A DNA stretch of 41,530 nucleotides, taken from the NCBI GenBank assembly GCA_964398225.1, contig CAYNLY010000008.1:1-41530 (forward strand), read 5' to 3'. Source of the DNA: CAYNLY01 sp964398225. Its GTDB lineage: Bacteria > Pseudomonadota > Zetaproteobacteria > Mariprofundales > Mariprofundaceae. Under the pieces are notes generated by a model, which worked only from the letters and a program-made list of their open reading frames with translations, was not told the origin of the DNA and ran no database searches. Shown piece by piece: positions 1 to 8,162 of this stretch. The position numbers and the translations under genes are program-made. Position 1 is the stretch's first letter. Every line of letters starts with the position of its first letter.

Positions 1-1461
1 GCCGCCGCCCGCCGGATCGAGGAAGGAGGCCAGGCGCTGATCCTCGTGCCGGAGATCGGGCTGACGCCCATGTGGCTCGAACGGCTGAGGCGCCGCTTCG
101 AGCGGGTTGCGGTCTGGCATTCCAGGCTTCGTTCGTCCGAGCGCTTGCAGCTTGTGAGCCATCTCGATGCGGCCCAGGTCGTCGTCGGCACGCGCTCGGC
201 GCTGTTTCTGCCGCTTCCCAGGCTGTCGATGATCGTGCTCGACGAGGAACACGATGCCAGCTACAAGCAGCAGGATGGCTTCTGCTATTCGGCACGTGAG
301 GCGGCGATGCTGCTGGGCCAGCAGCTCGGCATCCCGGTCGTGCTGGGATCGGCAACCCCCAGCCTCGAGTCCTGGCGCCTGGCAAAAGAAGGGCGGCTTT
401 CGCTTTTGACGCTTACGCGCCGCTACAGCGGGCATGAGCGGCCGGCCGCCATCGAGATCGTGGACATGCGCGGGGAGAGCGCGCCGGTCTCCGGCCCTCT
501 GCTTGCCGCGCTGGACGAAACGGTGGCGCGCGGCGAGCAGGCGATGCTGTTTTTGAACCGGCGGGGTTATGCGCCGGCGCTGCAGTGTCTGGCCTGCGGC
601 GAGGTGCCCGAGTGCCCGCACTGCACGCTGCGGCTTGCGCTGCACCGGGCCGCCCGAAGGCTTGCCTGCCATGCCTGCGGCTATGCCCGCGCCGTGCCTC
701 GAAGCTGTCCGGAATGCGGCGAGGCCGCGCTCCATCCGCTCGGCGAGGGCACGGAAAAGATCGAGGACTGGCTCCGTGCCGAGCGCCCCGGGCTGCGCTT
801 CGCCCGTTTCGACCGGGACATGATGAGCTCGCACCGGCGCGTGACCGAGACGCTGCGCGCGTTCGGCGAGGGCCGGCTCGACTGCCTGATCGGCACGCAG
901 ATGCTGGTCAAGGGTCACGATTTCCCGCGGGTGACGCTGGTCGGCGTGCTCAATGCGGACCTCGGCACCTCGCTTCCCGACTTTCGCGCCGGCGAGCGCT
1001 GGTGGCAGCAGCTGATGCAGGTGATGGGCCGGGCGGGCCGTGGCGAGCATCCGGGCCGCATCGTCATTCAGACCCGGATGCCGGAGGCCCCGTGGTTCGA
1101 AAGACTCAGGACCGAAGATGTCCGCGAGGTGCTGGACGACGAGCTCGCCTTACGGCGTGCGCTCGACTTTCCGCCCTTTGCGCGCTGGGTGCGGCTGGTC
1201 TGGAGCGCGCGCCGGCGCGAGGAGGCGATGCGTGAGGCTACGCGCGCATCCTCGATGCTGGAGGGGATTTCCGGGATCGAAATCACCGGCCCGATGCCCT
1301 GCGCGATCGAGCGGCTGGCCGGGCGTTTCCGCATCGAGACGCTGCTCCGCGATCCGGCGCGCCGGGTGCTGCCCTGGTCGCTGGCGCCGGTTTTGCCGCG
1401 GTTGCGGACGAAAGGCTCGGTGCGCCTGCAGGTCGACGTGGACCCCCTGGAGGTGATGTAG
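1..1461 (+). CDS. priA: Primosomal replication-restart helicase PriA, C-terminal part (5' end outside window)
   Basis: PriA is the 3'-5' DNA helicase that reloads the replisome at stalled forks. The reading frame is already open at base 1, so the N-terminal DNA-binding domain and Walker A loop lie outside the window and about 486 residues remain. Visible landmarks are the DEEH Walker B box (VLDEEHDASY, near base 240), the GSATPSLES motif, eight cysteines in four CxxC pairs (about bases 594-720) forming the two zinc sites inserted in the second helicase lobe, then GTQMLVKGHDFP and QVMGRAGRG of the late helicase motifs. The zinc cluster inside a helicase is diagnostic of PriA. The stop TAG directly abuts the ATG of the next gene, so the two are probably co-transcribed. 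Confidence 0.96.
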   Translation, partial: AAARRIEEGGQALILVPEIGLTPMWLERLRRRFERVAVWHSRLRSSERLQLVSHLDAAQVVVGTRSALFLPLPRLSMIVLDEEHDASYKQQDGFCYSAREAAMLLGQQLGIPVVLGSATPSLESWRLAKEGRLSLLTLTRRYSGHERPAAIEIVDMRGESAPVSGPLLAALDETVARGEQAMLFLNRRGYAPALQCLACGEVPECPHCTLRLALHRAARRLACHACGYARAVPRSCPECGEAALHPLGEGTEKIEDWLRAERPGLRFARFDRDMMSSHRRVTETLRAFGEGRLDCLIGTQMLVKGHDFPRVTLVGVLNADLGTSLPDFRAGERWWQQLMQVMGRAGRGEHPGRIVIQTRMPEAPWFERLRTEDVREVLDDELALRRALDFPPFARWVRLVWSARRREEAMREATRASSMLEGISGIEITGPMPCAIERLAGRFRIETLLRDPARRVLPWSLAPVLPRLRTKGSVRLQVDVDPLEVM

Positions 1462-2157
1462 ATGCGAAAGCGCGGCGCGATGCTGCTGCGGATGTTGCTG
1501 CGGATGGCCCGCGGAACGCCGTGGGCGGAGCTTGCCGTGCCGTTCTTCCTGTGGTCGGTGGCGGGCGTGCTGCTGATCGAGCTGGTCGCGACCGAACTGC
1601 TCAGCGGCGAACAGCCGCTCGCCGAGCTTGCGCTCGTGCGCGGCTTCGAGTTTGCCTGGCTGGTGCTGACCGCGCTCCGCTGCCGCTGCCTTGGCCTGCT
1701 CGGGCTCGGGCTTCCCGACCGCAGGGCGCTGCGGGTGTTCGCGATTTCCGCGGGTCTTGCGCTGGCTGCTGCGGGGCTCATCGGGCTTCTGGCGATTTGG
1801 CTTGCGCCCGGCTCGCTTTCCCAGTGGCGCATTCGCCTGATGCCCGCCGCCTGGCTGGCCGGCCCCGCGGGGCTGGTCGTGATGGCGGGGCTTGCGCCCG
1901 TGGTCGAGGAATGGTTCTTTCGCGGCGTGATCTACCGCCTGTTCCGGCAGGCGTTCGGGATGGCGCCGGCGGTCGTTCTCTCCGCGCTTGCGTTTGCGAG
2001 CGTGCACGGTTCGCTGCTTTCCCCGCAGCTTGCGGGCGGGCTTCTGTTTGCGGTCGCCTATGAGGCAAGTCGCTGTCTGTGGGTGCCGGTTCTGCTTCAT
2101 GCCGGCGCGAATGCCGCCGTCTGGTGGCTCGCCCATGCGGGCTGGTTCCGGCCCTGA
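1462..2157 (+). CDS. CPBP family intramembrane metalloprotease (Rce1/CAAX-type fold)
   Basis: A 231-residue polytopic membrane protein with the three CPBP/ABI motifs: EEWFFR (E149, E150, R154), a histidine in FASVHG (H182) and HAGANAA (H213, N217). These residues form the glutamate/histidine active site in the Rce1-like glutamic/metalloprotease family. Hydrophobic segments lie around residues 25-45, 63-80, 92-115, 130-148, 168-182 and 190-205. The start ATG follows the priA stop with no gap, and GGAGG eight bases upstream lies inside the end of priA, so translation is probably coupled. The substrate cannot be read from sequence. Many bacterial members are tied to peptide maturation or self-immunity, but nothing here supports that. 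Confidence 0.85.
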   Translation: MRKRGAMLLRMLLRMARGTPWAELAVPFFLWSVAGVLLIELVATELLSGEQPLAELALVRGFEFAWLVLTALRCRCLGLLGLGLPDRRALRVFAISAGLALAAAGLIGLLAIWLAPGSLSQWRIRLMPAAWLAGPAGLVVMAGLAPVVEEWFFRGVIYRLFRQAFGMAPAVVLSALAFASVHGSLLSPQLAGGLLFAVAYEASRCLWVPVLLHAGANAAVWWLAHAGWFRP

Positions 2158-2213
2158 GGGCTGATAGCCTTGCCCGTTTGAGGTCCCGATTCCCGACGAG
2201 GAGCCCATCGCCG

Positions 2214-5039
2214 ATGCAGACGGAACATCCGGTCATCCGCGTGCGCGGCGCGCGCGTGCACAATCTGAAGAACATCAGCCTGGACATCCCGCGCGACCGG
2301 CTCGTCGTGATCACCGGCGTATCCGGCTCGGGCAAGTCGAGTCTGGCCTTCGATACGCTCTACGCCGAGGGTCAGCGCCGGTACGTCGAATCGCTCTCGG
2401 CCTACGCCCGCCAGTTTCTCGGCATGATGGAGCGGCCGGACGTGGACGCGATCGAGGGCCTGTCTCCGGCGATTTCGATCGAGCAGAAGACGACGAGCCG
2501 GAATCCGCGCTCGACGGTCGGCACGATCACCGAGGTCTACGACTACCTGCGCCTGCTGTTCGCGCGCATCGGCGAGCCCCATTGCTACGGCTGCGGCAAG
2601 CCGATCACGAGCCAGCCCGCAAGCCGGATCATCGACCAGCTCGCCTCGCTTCCGGAAGGCACGCGCCTGCAGCTTCTGGCGCCGATTGCGCGCGGCCGCA
2701 AGGGCGAGTTCCGCCGGGAGCTCGAAAAGGCCGGCCAGGATGGCTTCGTGCGCGTGCGCATCGACGGCAGGGTGATGCCGATCGAGGACGTCCCTCCCCT
2801 GGACAAGCGCTTCAAGCACGACGTGGAAATCGTCGTCGACCGGCTCGTGATCCGCGAGGGCATCCGCACGCGCCTTGCCGACTCGGTCGAGACCACGCTG
2901 CGGCACGGCGACGGGATGCTGATCGCGCTGATCGACGACGAGGAGCAGGTGTTCTCGGAACGCTTCGCCTGCCCGGACTGCGGGATTTCCTATCCCGAGA
3001 TCGAACCGAGGCTGTTCTCGTTCAACTCGCCGGTCGGGGCCTGTCCGGCCTGCGACGGGATCGGGCAGCGCACGATCTTCGATCCGGAGCTCGTCGTGCC
3101 CGATCCCTCGCTGTCGCTGGCCGAGGGCGCGATCGCGCCGTGGTCGGGGCGCGAAACCTTCATGTTCCGCCAGACGCTTGCCTCGCTGGCCGGGCATCTC
3201 GGCATCGATATGCACACCCCCTGGGAACAGCTGCCGGAGGAAGCGCGCCGGGCGCTGCTCTACGGAACCGGACGCAAGGCGGTGCGCTTCGTCTATCCGT
3301 CGGCGGGGCGGAAGCGCGTGGTCGAGCGCCCGTTCGAGGGCGTGATCCCGAACCTCGAGCGGCGCTACCGGGAGGCCACGACCGACGTGCTCCGCGAATA
3401 CCTGGGCCAGTACATCAACACGATCGATTGTCCCGATTGCGGGGGAAGCCGGCTGAACCGCGTGGCGCGGCACGTGCGCGTGGGCGGCAGGAGCCTGCCG
3501 GAGTTGTGCGCGATGCCGCTGCACGAGTGCCGGGACTGGTTCGACGCGCTCAGGCTTTCGAAGCAGCAGATGGCGATCGCGGAAAAGGTGCTGGACGAGA
3601 TCCGCGCGCGCCTGGGATTCATGATCGAGGTCGGACTCGACTACCTGAGCCTTGATCGAACCGCCGGCACGCTCTCCGGCGGCGAGGCGCAGCGCATCCG
3701 GCTGGCGACCCAGATCGGCTCGGCGCTCGTCGGCGTGCTCTACATCCTGGACGAGCCTTCGATCGGCCTGCACCAGCGGGACAACGACCGGCTCCTGGCC
3801 ACGCTCAAGCGGCTGCGCGATCTGGGCAACTCGGTTCTCGTCGTCGAACACGACGAGGATGCCATCCGCTCCGCCGACTGGATCGTGGACATGGGTCCGC
3901 GCGCCGGCGAGCACGGCGGCGAGGTCGTCGCCCAGGGGCCGCTGTCCGAGATTCTGAAGGCGAACACGCTGACCGCGGATTACCTGTCCGGGCGCAAGCG
4001 GATTCCGGTGCCGAAAAGGCGGCCGGTGCCGCGCGGGCACCCGACGGTCGGGGTGCGCGGCGCAAGCGGCCACAACCTGAAGGGGATCACGGCCGAGTTT
4101 CCGCTCGGGCGCTTCATCTGCGTGACCGGCGTGTCCGGCTCGGGCAAGTCCACGCTGACGATCGACACCCTGTACCGGGCGCTTGCGCGCGCGAAGGGGC
4201 TGAAGACCGAGCGCGTGGAACCCTTTGAAGCGCTGATCGGCGCCGAGCTCGTGGACAAGATCATCGACATCGACCAGAGCCCGATCGGGCGCACGCCGCG
4301 TTCGAATCCCGCGACCTACACGGGCGTGTTCACGCCGATCCGCGAGCTGTTCGCGCAGGTGCCCGAGGCGCGCGCCCGCGGCTACAAACCCGGCCGGTTT
4401 TCGTTCAACGTCCGCGGCGGCCGCTGCGAGGCCTGTCAGGGCGACGGCATCATCAAGGTGGAGATGCATTTTCTGCCCGACGTCTACGTGCACTGCGAAT
4501 CCTGTGGCGGGGCGCGCTACAACCGCGAAACCCTGGACATCCGCTACAAGGGCAAAAACATCGCCGAAGTGCTCGAGATGACCGTCGAGGAAGCCTGCGC
4601 GTTCTTCTCGGCCGTGCCTGCGATCCGGCACAAGCTGGAAACGCTGATGCGGGTCGGCCTGGGCTACATCCGGCTCGGCCAGCAGGCCACGACGCTTTCC
4701 GGCGGCGAGGCTCAGCGTGTGAAGCTTGCGCGGGAGCTTGCGCGCAAGGCGACCGGCGACACCCTCTACATCCTCGATGAGCCGACGACCGGGTTGCATT
4801 TCGACGATGTGGCCAAGCTGCTCGAGGTGCTGCACGCGCTCGTCGATCGCGGCAATACGGTCATCGTCATCGAGCACAATCTGGATGTGATCAAGACCGC
4901 GGACTGGATCGTCGATCTCGGACCCGAGGGCGGCGACCGGGGCGGCGAGATCGTCGTGGCCGGAACGCCCGAGGACGTCGCGGCCTGCGAGCGCTCATGG
5001 ACCGGGCGCTATCTGAAGCCGATGCTTAAGGCTGGCTAG
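2214..5039 (+). CDS. uvrA: Excinuclease ABC subunit A
   Basis: UvrA is the damage-recognition ATPase of nucleotide excision repair; it loads UvrB at lesions. The 941-residue product is full length for the family. It has two ABC ATPase modules, each with a Walker A loop (GVSGSGKSS and GVSGSGKST), a signature LSGGEAQR, and a Walker B ending in ILDEPSIGLH or ILDEPTTGLH. CxxC pairs for the zinc modules occur at CYGCG, CPDCG/CPACD, CPDCG and CEACQ/CESCGG. I chose the ATG at 2214 because GAGGAG lies nine bases upstream and the protein then opens in the usual way; an in-frame ATG 45 codons earlier overlaps the protease gene and adds an arginine-rich tail foreign to UvrA. I saw no LexA-type CTG-N10-CAG box upstream. 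The stop shares CTAG with the convergent gene's stop. Confidence 0.98.
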   Translation: MQTEHPVIRVRGARVHNLKNISLDIPRDRLVVITGVSGSGKSSLAFDTLYAEGQRRYVESLSAYARQFLGMMERPDVDAIEGLSPAISIEQKTTSRNPRSTVGTITEVYDYLRLLFARIGEPHCYGCGKPITSQPASRIIDQLASLPEGTRLQLLAPIARGRKGEFRRELEKAGQDGFVRVRIDGRVMPIEDVPPLDKRFKHDVEIVVDRLVIREGIRTRLADSVETTLRHGDGMLIALIDDEEQVFSERFACPDCGISYPEIEPRLFSFNSPVGACPACDGIGQRTIFDPELVVPDPSLSLAEGAIAPWSGRETFMFRQTLASLAGHLGIDMHTPWEQLPEEARRALLYGTGRKAVRFVYPSAGRKRVVERPFEGVIPNLERRYREATTDVLREYLGQYINTIDCPDCGGSRLNRVARHVRVGGRSLPELCAMPLHECRDWFDALRLSKQQMAIAEKVLDEIRARLGFMIEVGLDYLSLDRTAGTLSGGEAQRIRLATQIGSALVGVLYILDEPSIGLHQRDNDRLLATLKRLRDLGNSVLVVEHDEDAIRSADWIVDMGPRAGEHGGEVVAQGPLSEILKANTLTADYLSGRKRIPVPKRRPVPRGHPTVGVRGASGHNLKGITAEFPLGRFICVTGVSGSGKSTLTIDTLYRALARAKGLKTERVEPFEALIGAELVDKIIDIDQSPIGRTPRSNPATYTGVFTPIRELFAQVPEARARGYKPGRFSFNVRGGRCEACQGDGIIKVEMHFLPDVYVHCESCGGARYNRETLDIRYKGKNIAEVLEMTVEEACAFFSAVPAIRHKLETLMRVGLGYIRLGQQATTLSGGEAQRVKLARELARKATGDTLYILDEPTTGLHFDDVAKLLEVLHALVDRGNTVIVIEHNLDVIKTADWIVDLGPEGGDRGGEIVVAGTPEDVAACERSWTGRYLKPMLKAG

Positions 5040-5608
5040 CGCGCCTCCGGGGGCTTATCCCGGTCCGTCTTGGCCAGCGGAGGGTAGCGGGCGAGCAGGG
5101 GCTCCGGATCGACATGAATCTCCTGAGCGTACTGGCGCAGATAGCCGCGCAGGTAGGGGCGCTCGGGAAGCCGCGCGGTGTCCTCCGCTTCGATCGCTTC
5201 GAGATAGCTGCGCGAAATACGGGTGCGTTCGGCGAGCGCAGCCAGCGAAAGACCCGCCCGGCGCCGCTGATGCCGGAGCCAGCGGCCGGTCCACGGCACC
5301 GGTGTTTCCGGGGAGCTGGCATCCGGTTCTTCGTTTGCGGCCGCGGCAAACGGATCCCGGGTCGGGCAGCCGGCGTCGAGCCAGGCGTCGTAGGCGCGCT
5401 TCAGCTCGGGATTCGACAGCACATGATAGGCCTCGTCGATGCGCGCAAGCATCCGTTCGCGCGTGGCTTCGTCCATCAGCGCATACGTGGCGAGCGCGCC
5501 GTCCTGATAGGCCATGCGGGCGTTGCGGTAGGCGCGGATGATCTCGGCAAGCGGCGCGTCGCGGCCGATCTGGAGCAGCTCGTAGTAGTCGGGGCCGACG
5601 GCGCTCAT
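5036..5608 (-). CDS. J-domain-like protein lacking HPD, fused to a RodZ-type helix-turn-helix
   Basis: A 190-residue protein with two recognisable parts. Residues 6-78 look like a DnaJ J-domain (DYYELLQIGRDAP at the start, helix III ending NPELKRAYDAWL), but the HPD tripeptide that stimulates DnaK ATPase is missing; the loop reads MAYQDGALATY. After an acidic, proline-rich linker (about 85-105), residues 108-175 form an HTH_25/RodZ-type helix-turn-helix (LRHQRRRAGLSLAALAERT, then ISRSYLEAIE and PERPYLRGYLRQYA). There is no membrane segment, so it is not RodZ itself. Its ATG overlaps the stop of the upstream ParA-like gene (ATGA), so the two are translationally coupled. A role as partner or adaptor of that ATPase is inference; Hsp70 stimulation is unlikely without HPD. 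Confidence 0.8.
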   Translation of the reverse strand: MSAVGPDYYELLQIGRDAPLAEIIRAYRNARMAYQDGALATYALMDEATRERMLARIDEAYHVLSNPELKRAYDAWLDAGCPTRDPFAAAANEEPDASSPETPVPWTGRWLRHQRRRAGLSLAALAERTRISRSYLEAIEAEDTARLPERPYLRGYLRQYAQEIHVDPEPLLARYPPLAKTDRDKPPEAR

Positions 5609-6564
5609 GCCTTGCGGCGGGCGCCGATGCTCCGGGCTTCCCTCGGGGATGCGGCCAGGGTTTCGGCGATCCGGGCGAGTTCAATCGCGTTCCGCGCATG
5701 CGGCTGGGCAAGCTGGAAGGGCTGGCGCTGGCGCAGGCATGCGATCACCTGCGGATCATGCATCAGACAGCCCGCATAGCGCACGGGGGTGCCGAAATAC
5801 TGTTTCACGGCCAGCTCCATCGCCGGACCGAGCTCGGTGTCCGAGGAGTCCAGAGCCTGATTGACGATCAGGTGCAGCCGCTGCCTGCTCAGCTCGCCGG
5901 CCAAGAGGCGGCCGTGTTCCGGATGCAGCTGCCGCATCGCCTGGAGGAAGGAGGCGATCGTCGTCAGCTTCCTTCCCTCGGGATGCTGCCGGCTGAGCAC
6001 GCGCGCCATCAGCCGGCGGGTCGTGCGCGGTGCGTGCCGGAGCCTGCGCGTGAACAGGCTCTTGAGGAAGCGGTAGGCGTTTTCGATCGAGGTCGGATCC
6101 GGCTGCACGACGAGCAGCCCGGTTTCGGCCGCATCGAAGAAGTCCAGCGTATCCAGCGAGGTTCCGGCGCCGAGATCCAGCAGCACGACGTCGGCCTTCA
6201 GCCGGGAAAGATTGCGCAGCAGCTTCTGCTTCTGGAAATGCTGGAGCGTGGCCGGCATCAGGGGATCGTCCGCGGCGCTCAACAGGCCGAGCCCCGGCAC
6301 CGGGCCGGGAACGACGTGCGCGTTGATTTCGCCCTTCGGGTTGCCCAGATACCGGGCAAGCCCCCGCTCCGGCTGCGGCATGCCCAGGCAGGTGTGCAGG
6401 TTGGCGCCACCCAGATCCAGGTCGACGAGCACGACCCGGCGGCCCAGGCGGGCCAGGGCCAGGCCCAGGCTAGACGCCACGAAACTTTTTCCGACGCCGC
6501 CCTTGCCGCTGCCCACGGCCCAGATTGCCGGGCGCGTCCGGGCGGGCAGTTGCACGATGTTCAT
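5605..6564 (-). CDS. FlhG/MinD-like ParA-family ATPase
   Basis: A 319-residue ParA/MinD superfamily ATPase. The deviant Walker A VGSGKGGVGKS lies around residues 17-27, followed by VVLVDLDLGGANLH (switch I/A' region) and VVLLDLGAGTSLDTLDFF (Walker B). The tail (NQALDSSDTELG, then KQYFGTPVRYAG) resembles FlhG/YlxH proteins that place flagella or other polar machines. The start is ATG 6564, with GGGAGG seven bases before it; an ATG 22 codons earlier would add an arginine-rich stretch. No FlhF or flagellar gene is in view, so a flagellar role is not shown. The gene overlaps the next one by ATGA, and a promoter with an operator-like inverted repeat precedes it. Confidence 0.85.
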   Translation of the reverse strand: MNIVQLPARTRPAIWAVGSGKGGVGKSFVASSLGLALARLGRRVVLVDLDLGGANLHTCLGMPQPERGLARYLGNPKGEINAHVVPGPVPGLGLLSAADDPLMPATLQHFQKQKLLRNLSRLKADVVLLDLGAGTSLDTLDFFDAAETGLLVVQPDPTSIENAYRFLKSLFTRRLRHAPRTTRRLMARVLSRQHPEGRKLTTIASFLQAMRQLHPEHGRLLAGELSRQRLHLIVNQALDSSDTELGPAMELAVKQYFGTPVRYAGCLMHDPQVIACLRQRQPFQLAQPHARNAIELARIAETLAASPREARSIGARRKA

Positions 6565-6617
6565 CGCAGCCTCCCGGGGAGATGCGCGACGCTGCCGGGA
6601 ATCCCGGCGCGCGTCTG

Positions 6618-6629
6618 TGACCCCGGTCA
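6618..6629. repeat. Inverted repeat at the likely transcription start of the FlhG-like gene
   Basis: TGACC-CC-GGTCA: two perfect 5-base arms around a 2-base centre. It lies just downstream of the candidate -10 box, where a repressor or the initiation complex would sit. A second inverted repeat, GCCGGG-AAT-CCCGGC at 6594-6608, follows in the leader. Both are short and GC-rich sequence makes such repeats common, so operator function is a guess. Confidence 0.3.
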
Positions 6630-6632
6630 ATG

Positions 6633-6661
6633 TTCTTAGACGGCTTTGATGGCGGCGTCAA
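6633..6661 (-). promoter_or_regulatory. Candidate sigma-70 promoter for the FlhG-like ATPase gene
   Basis: On the minus strand TTGACG (6656-6661, five of six matches to the -35 consensus) is followed after 17 bases by TAAGAA (6633-6638, three of six matches to the -10 consensus). It lies just inside the 103-base gap between the MgtC-like gene and the ATPase gene, so it would separate the two units. Identified by eye only. Confidence 0.35.
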
Positions 6662-6667
6662 ACCGCG

Positions 6668-7927
6668 CTAGACGAGGAAGGCGGCAGCGATCGCGGCTAC
6701 GGCCATCGGCCCGAGGGTGAGGATGAGCCCCGGCCGCAGCTGCCGTCCCCCGATCGCGATGCCGAGGCCGAGCTTGACGACGGTGTTCGACGCGCAGGCA
6801 AGCAGCACCGTGCGTGCGGCCACGTCCAGCTCGAGGCCCCGATGCGCCAGCTCATTGACCGAAAGCGTGATCGCATCGACGTCGGTCAGTCCCGACACGA
6901 CGCCGATCGCCAGCATCCCCGCCTCGCCCAGTTCGGCATGCCCAACGTGGCTGAGCAGAAGCACGAGGGCGTAGAGCGCGCCGAAGCCAAGCGCGGTTTT
7001 CAGCGACAGCGGGTTGCCGCCAAGGCCGGGCTCGGCGACCTGCGGAGATTTCGCCCCGCTTTTTCGCCAAAGCCAGAAGACCTGAACGCCCGCGACGCTC
7101 GCAATGAAGATCGCGGTCGGGGCAAGCCGGAGCGCAAGCTCGGGCGTGAACAGCAGCGAAAGCAGCGCCACCCGGGGAAACACCGAGGCGCAGGCCAGCA
7201 CGATGGCCGCCAGGCCCACGGGCGCAAGCTGCGGGCGGGCGCGGGCGATCCGGCTCATGGCCATCGTCACCGCCGTGCTCGAAACCAGGCCGCCCAACAG
7301 CCCCGTCAACCCGAGTCCGGCCCGATCGCCCAATAGCTTGATGGCCGCATAGGCGGCGAAGCCGATGCCGGAGATCAGCACGACCATCATCCAGATCCGC
7401 CGGGGATTCAGTGCGCCGAACGGATCGAGCGGGGCATCGGGAAGCAGCGGCAGCACGATCAGGCTGACGACGAGGAACTGGATGGCCATGCGCATGTCTT
7501 CGACGGACAGCGAGCGCGAGAACCGGTGCAGCCAGCGCTTGTAATGCAAGAGCGCGAGCATCGCGATGGCAATGACGACGGCCTCGCGCGCGTATCCAAC
7601 CCCGGTCAGGATCCCGAGCACGAAGCAGGTGAACAGCGCGAACTCCGAGGTGATGCCGAGATCGGCGCGAGGTCTGCGGCTGGCGAGCAGATAGGAGACG
7701 ACGACCAGCCCGCCGGTGAATGCGAGCCCCGCGGCAAATCCCCAGGGACGGGCCGTCTCCGGCAGCCACGACAGCAGGTTTCCGGCCAGTCCCACCAGCG
7801 CAAAGGTGCGGATGCCGACGGGAACGGCACGGCGGCCCGCGCGGCTGCGTTCCCGCTCCAGGCCCAGCATCAGGCCGATGGCCAGCGCCACCAGCGCGCT
7901 CAGCAGTGCCTCGGTGTTCAGGCTCAC
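6668..7927 (-). CDS. MgtC/SapB N-terminal domain plus DUF4010 membrane protein
   Basis: A 419-residue polytopic inner-membrane protein with about a dozen hydrophobic segments. Residues 8-130 carry the MgtC/SapB pattern (ALAIGLMLGLERE, then VGIRTFALVGLAGNLLSWL). The second half (about 180-405) is the DUF4010 domain, with SGLTDVDAITLSVNELA and ACASNTVVKLGLGIAIGG. Transport or sensing is suspected for this family but not shown; MgtC proper influences magnesium and phosphate homeostasis. The start is GTG 7927, which overlaps the stop of the upstream ferredoxin gene (GTGA), so translation depends on that gene. No substrate can be named from sequence. Confidence 0.85.
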   Translation of the reverse strand: MSLNTEALLSALVALAIGLMLGLERERSRAGRRAVPVGIRTFALVGLAGNLLSWLPETARPWGFAAGLAFTGGLVVVSYLLASRRPRADLGITSEFALFTCFVLGILTGVGYAREAVVIAIAMLALLHYKRWLHRFSRSLSVEDMRMAIQFLVVSLIVLPLLPDAPLDPFGALNPRRIWMMVVLISGIGFAAYAAIKLLGDRAGLGLTGLLGGLVSSTAVTMAMSRIARARPQLAPVGLAAIVLACASVFPRVALLSLLFTPELALRLAPTAIFIASVAGVQVFWLWRKSGAKSPQVAEPGLGGNPLSLKTALGFGALYALVLLLSHVGHAELGEAGMLAIGVVSGLTDVDAITLSVNELAHRGLELDVAARTVLLACASNTVVKLGLGIAIGGRQLRPGLILTLGPMAVAAIAAAFLV

Positions 7928-8148
7928 GGCGTGCCGGGATCTTGGAGCACCGCAAGCAGGCGCGCCCGGCAGGCGGAAGCGATCACCCGAGACCCCACGA
8001 CGGCCACGGGCGCTTCATGGCACAGACCGCGGCAATGCCCGCGCTCCACCGGGAATCCTTCCTCGGCCATCCGCCGCGCCAGCTCAGCGCCGCCGGAAGG
8101 CCCGCATTCCGGGCCCTGACAGATCTCGATGGTTGTGGACGAGGGCAT
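7924..8148 (-). CDS. Small thioredoxin-like [2Fe-2S] ferredoxin
   Basis: A 74-residue protein with cysteines at 10, 15, 39 and 43 (CQGPEC ... CRGLC). This C-x4-C-x23-C-x3-C spacing is that of thioredoxin-fold [2Fe-2S] ferredoxins and NuoE-like domains. It should be a cytoplasmic one-electron carrier. ATG 8148 has GGAGG seven bases upstream; the frame runs further 5' but without family similarity and through the aminotransferase gene. The gene starts 14 bases after the aminotransferase stop and overlaps the next gene by GTGA, so it is the middle of a three-gene operon. Its redox partners are not evident. Confidence 0.8.
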   Translation of the reverse strand: MPSSTTIEICQGPECGPSGGAELARRMAEEGFPVERGHCRGLCHEAPVAVVGSRVIASACRARLLAVLQDPGTP

Positions 8149-8162
8149 TCGCGCCTCCGGAA

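Noticed and set aside
2158..2213. SOS (LexA) box for uvrA
   Set aside because: No CTGT-N8-ACAG or similar sequence was found between the protease gene and uvrA.
2097..4877. A 926-codon minus-strand frame
   Set aside because: Wholly antisense to uvrA, with no family features.
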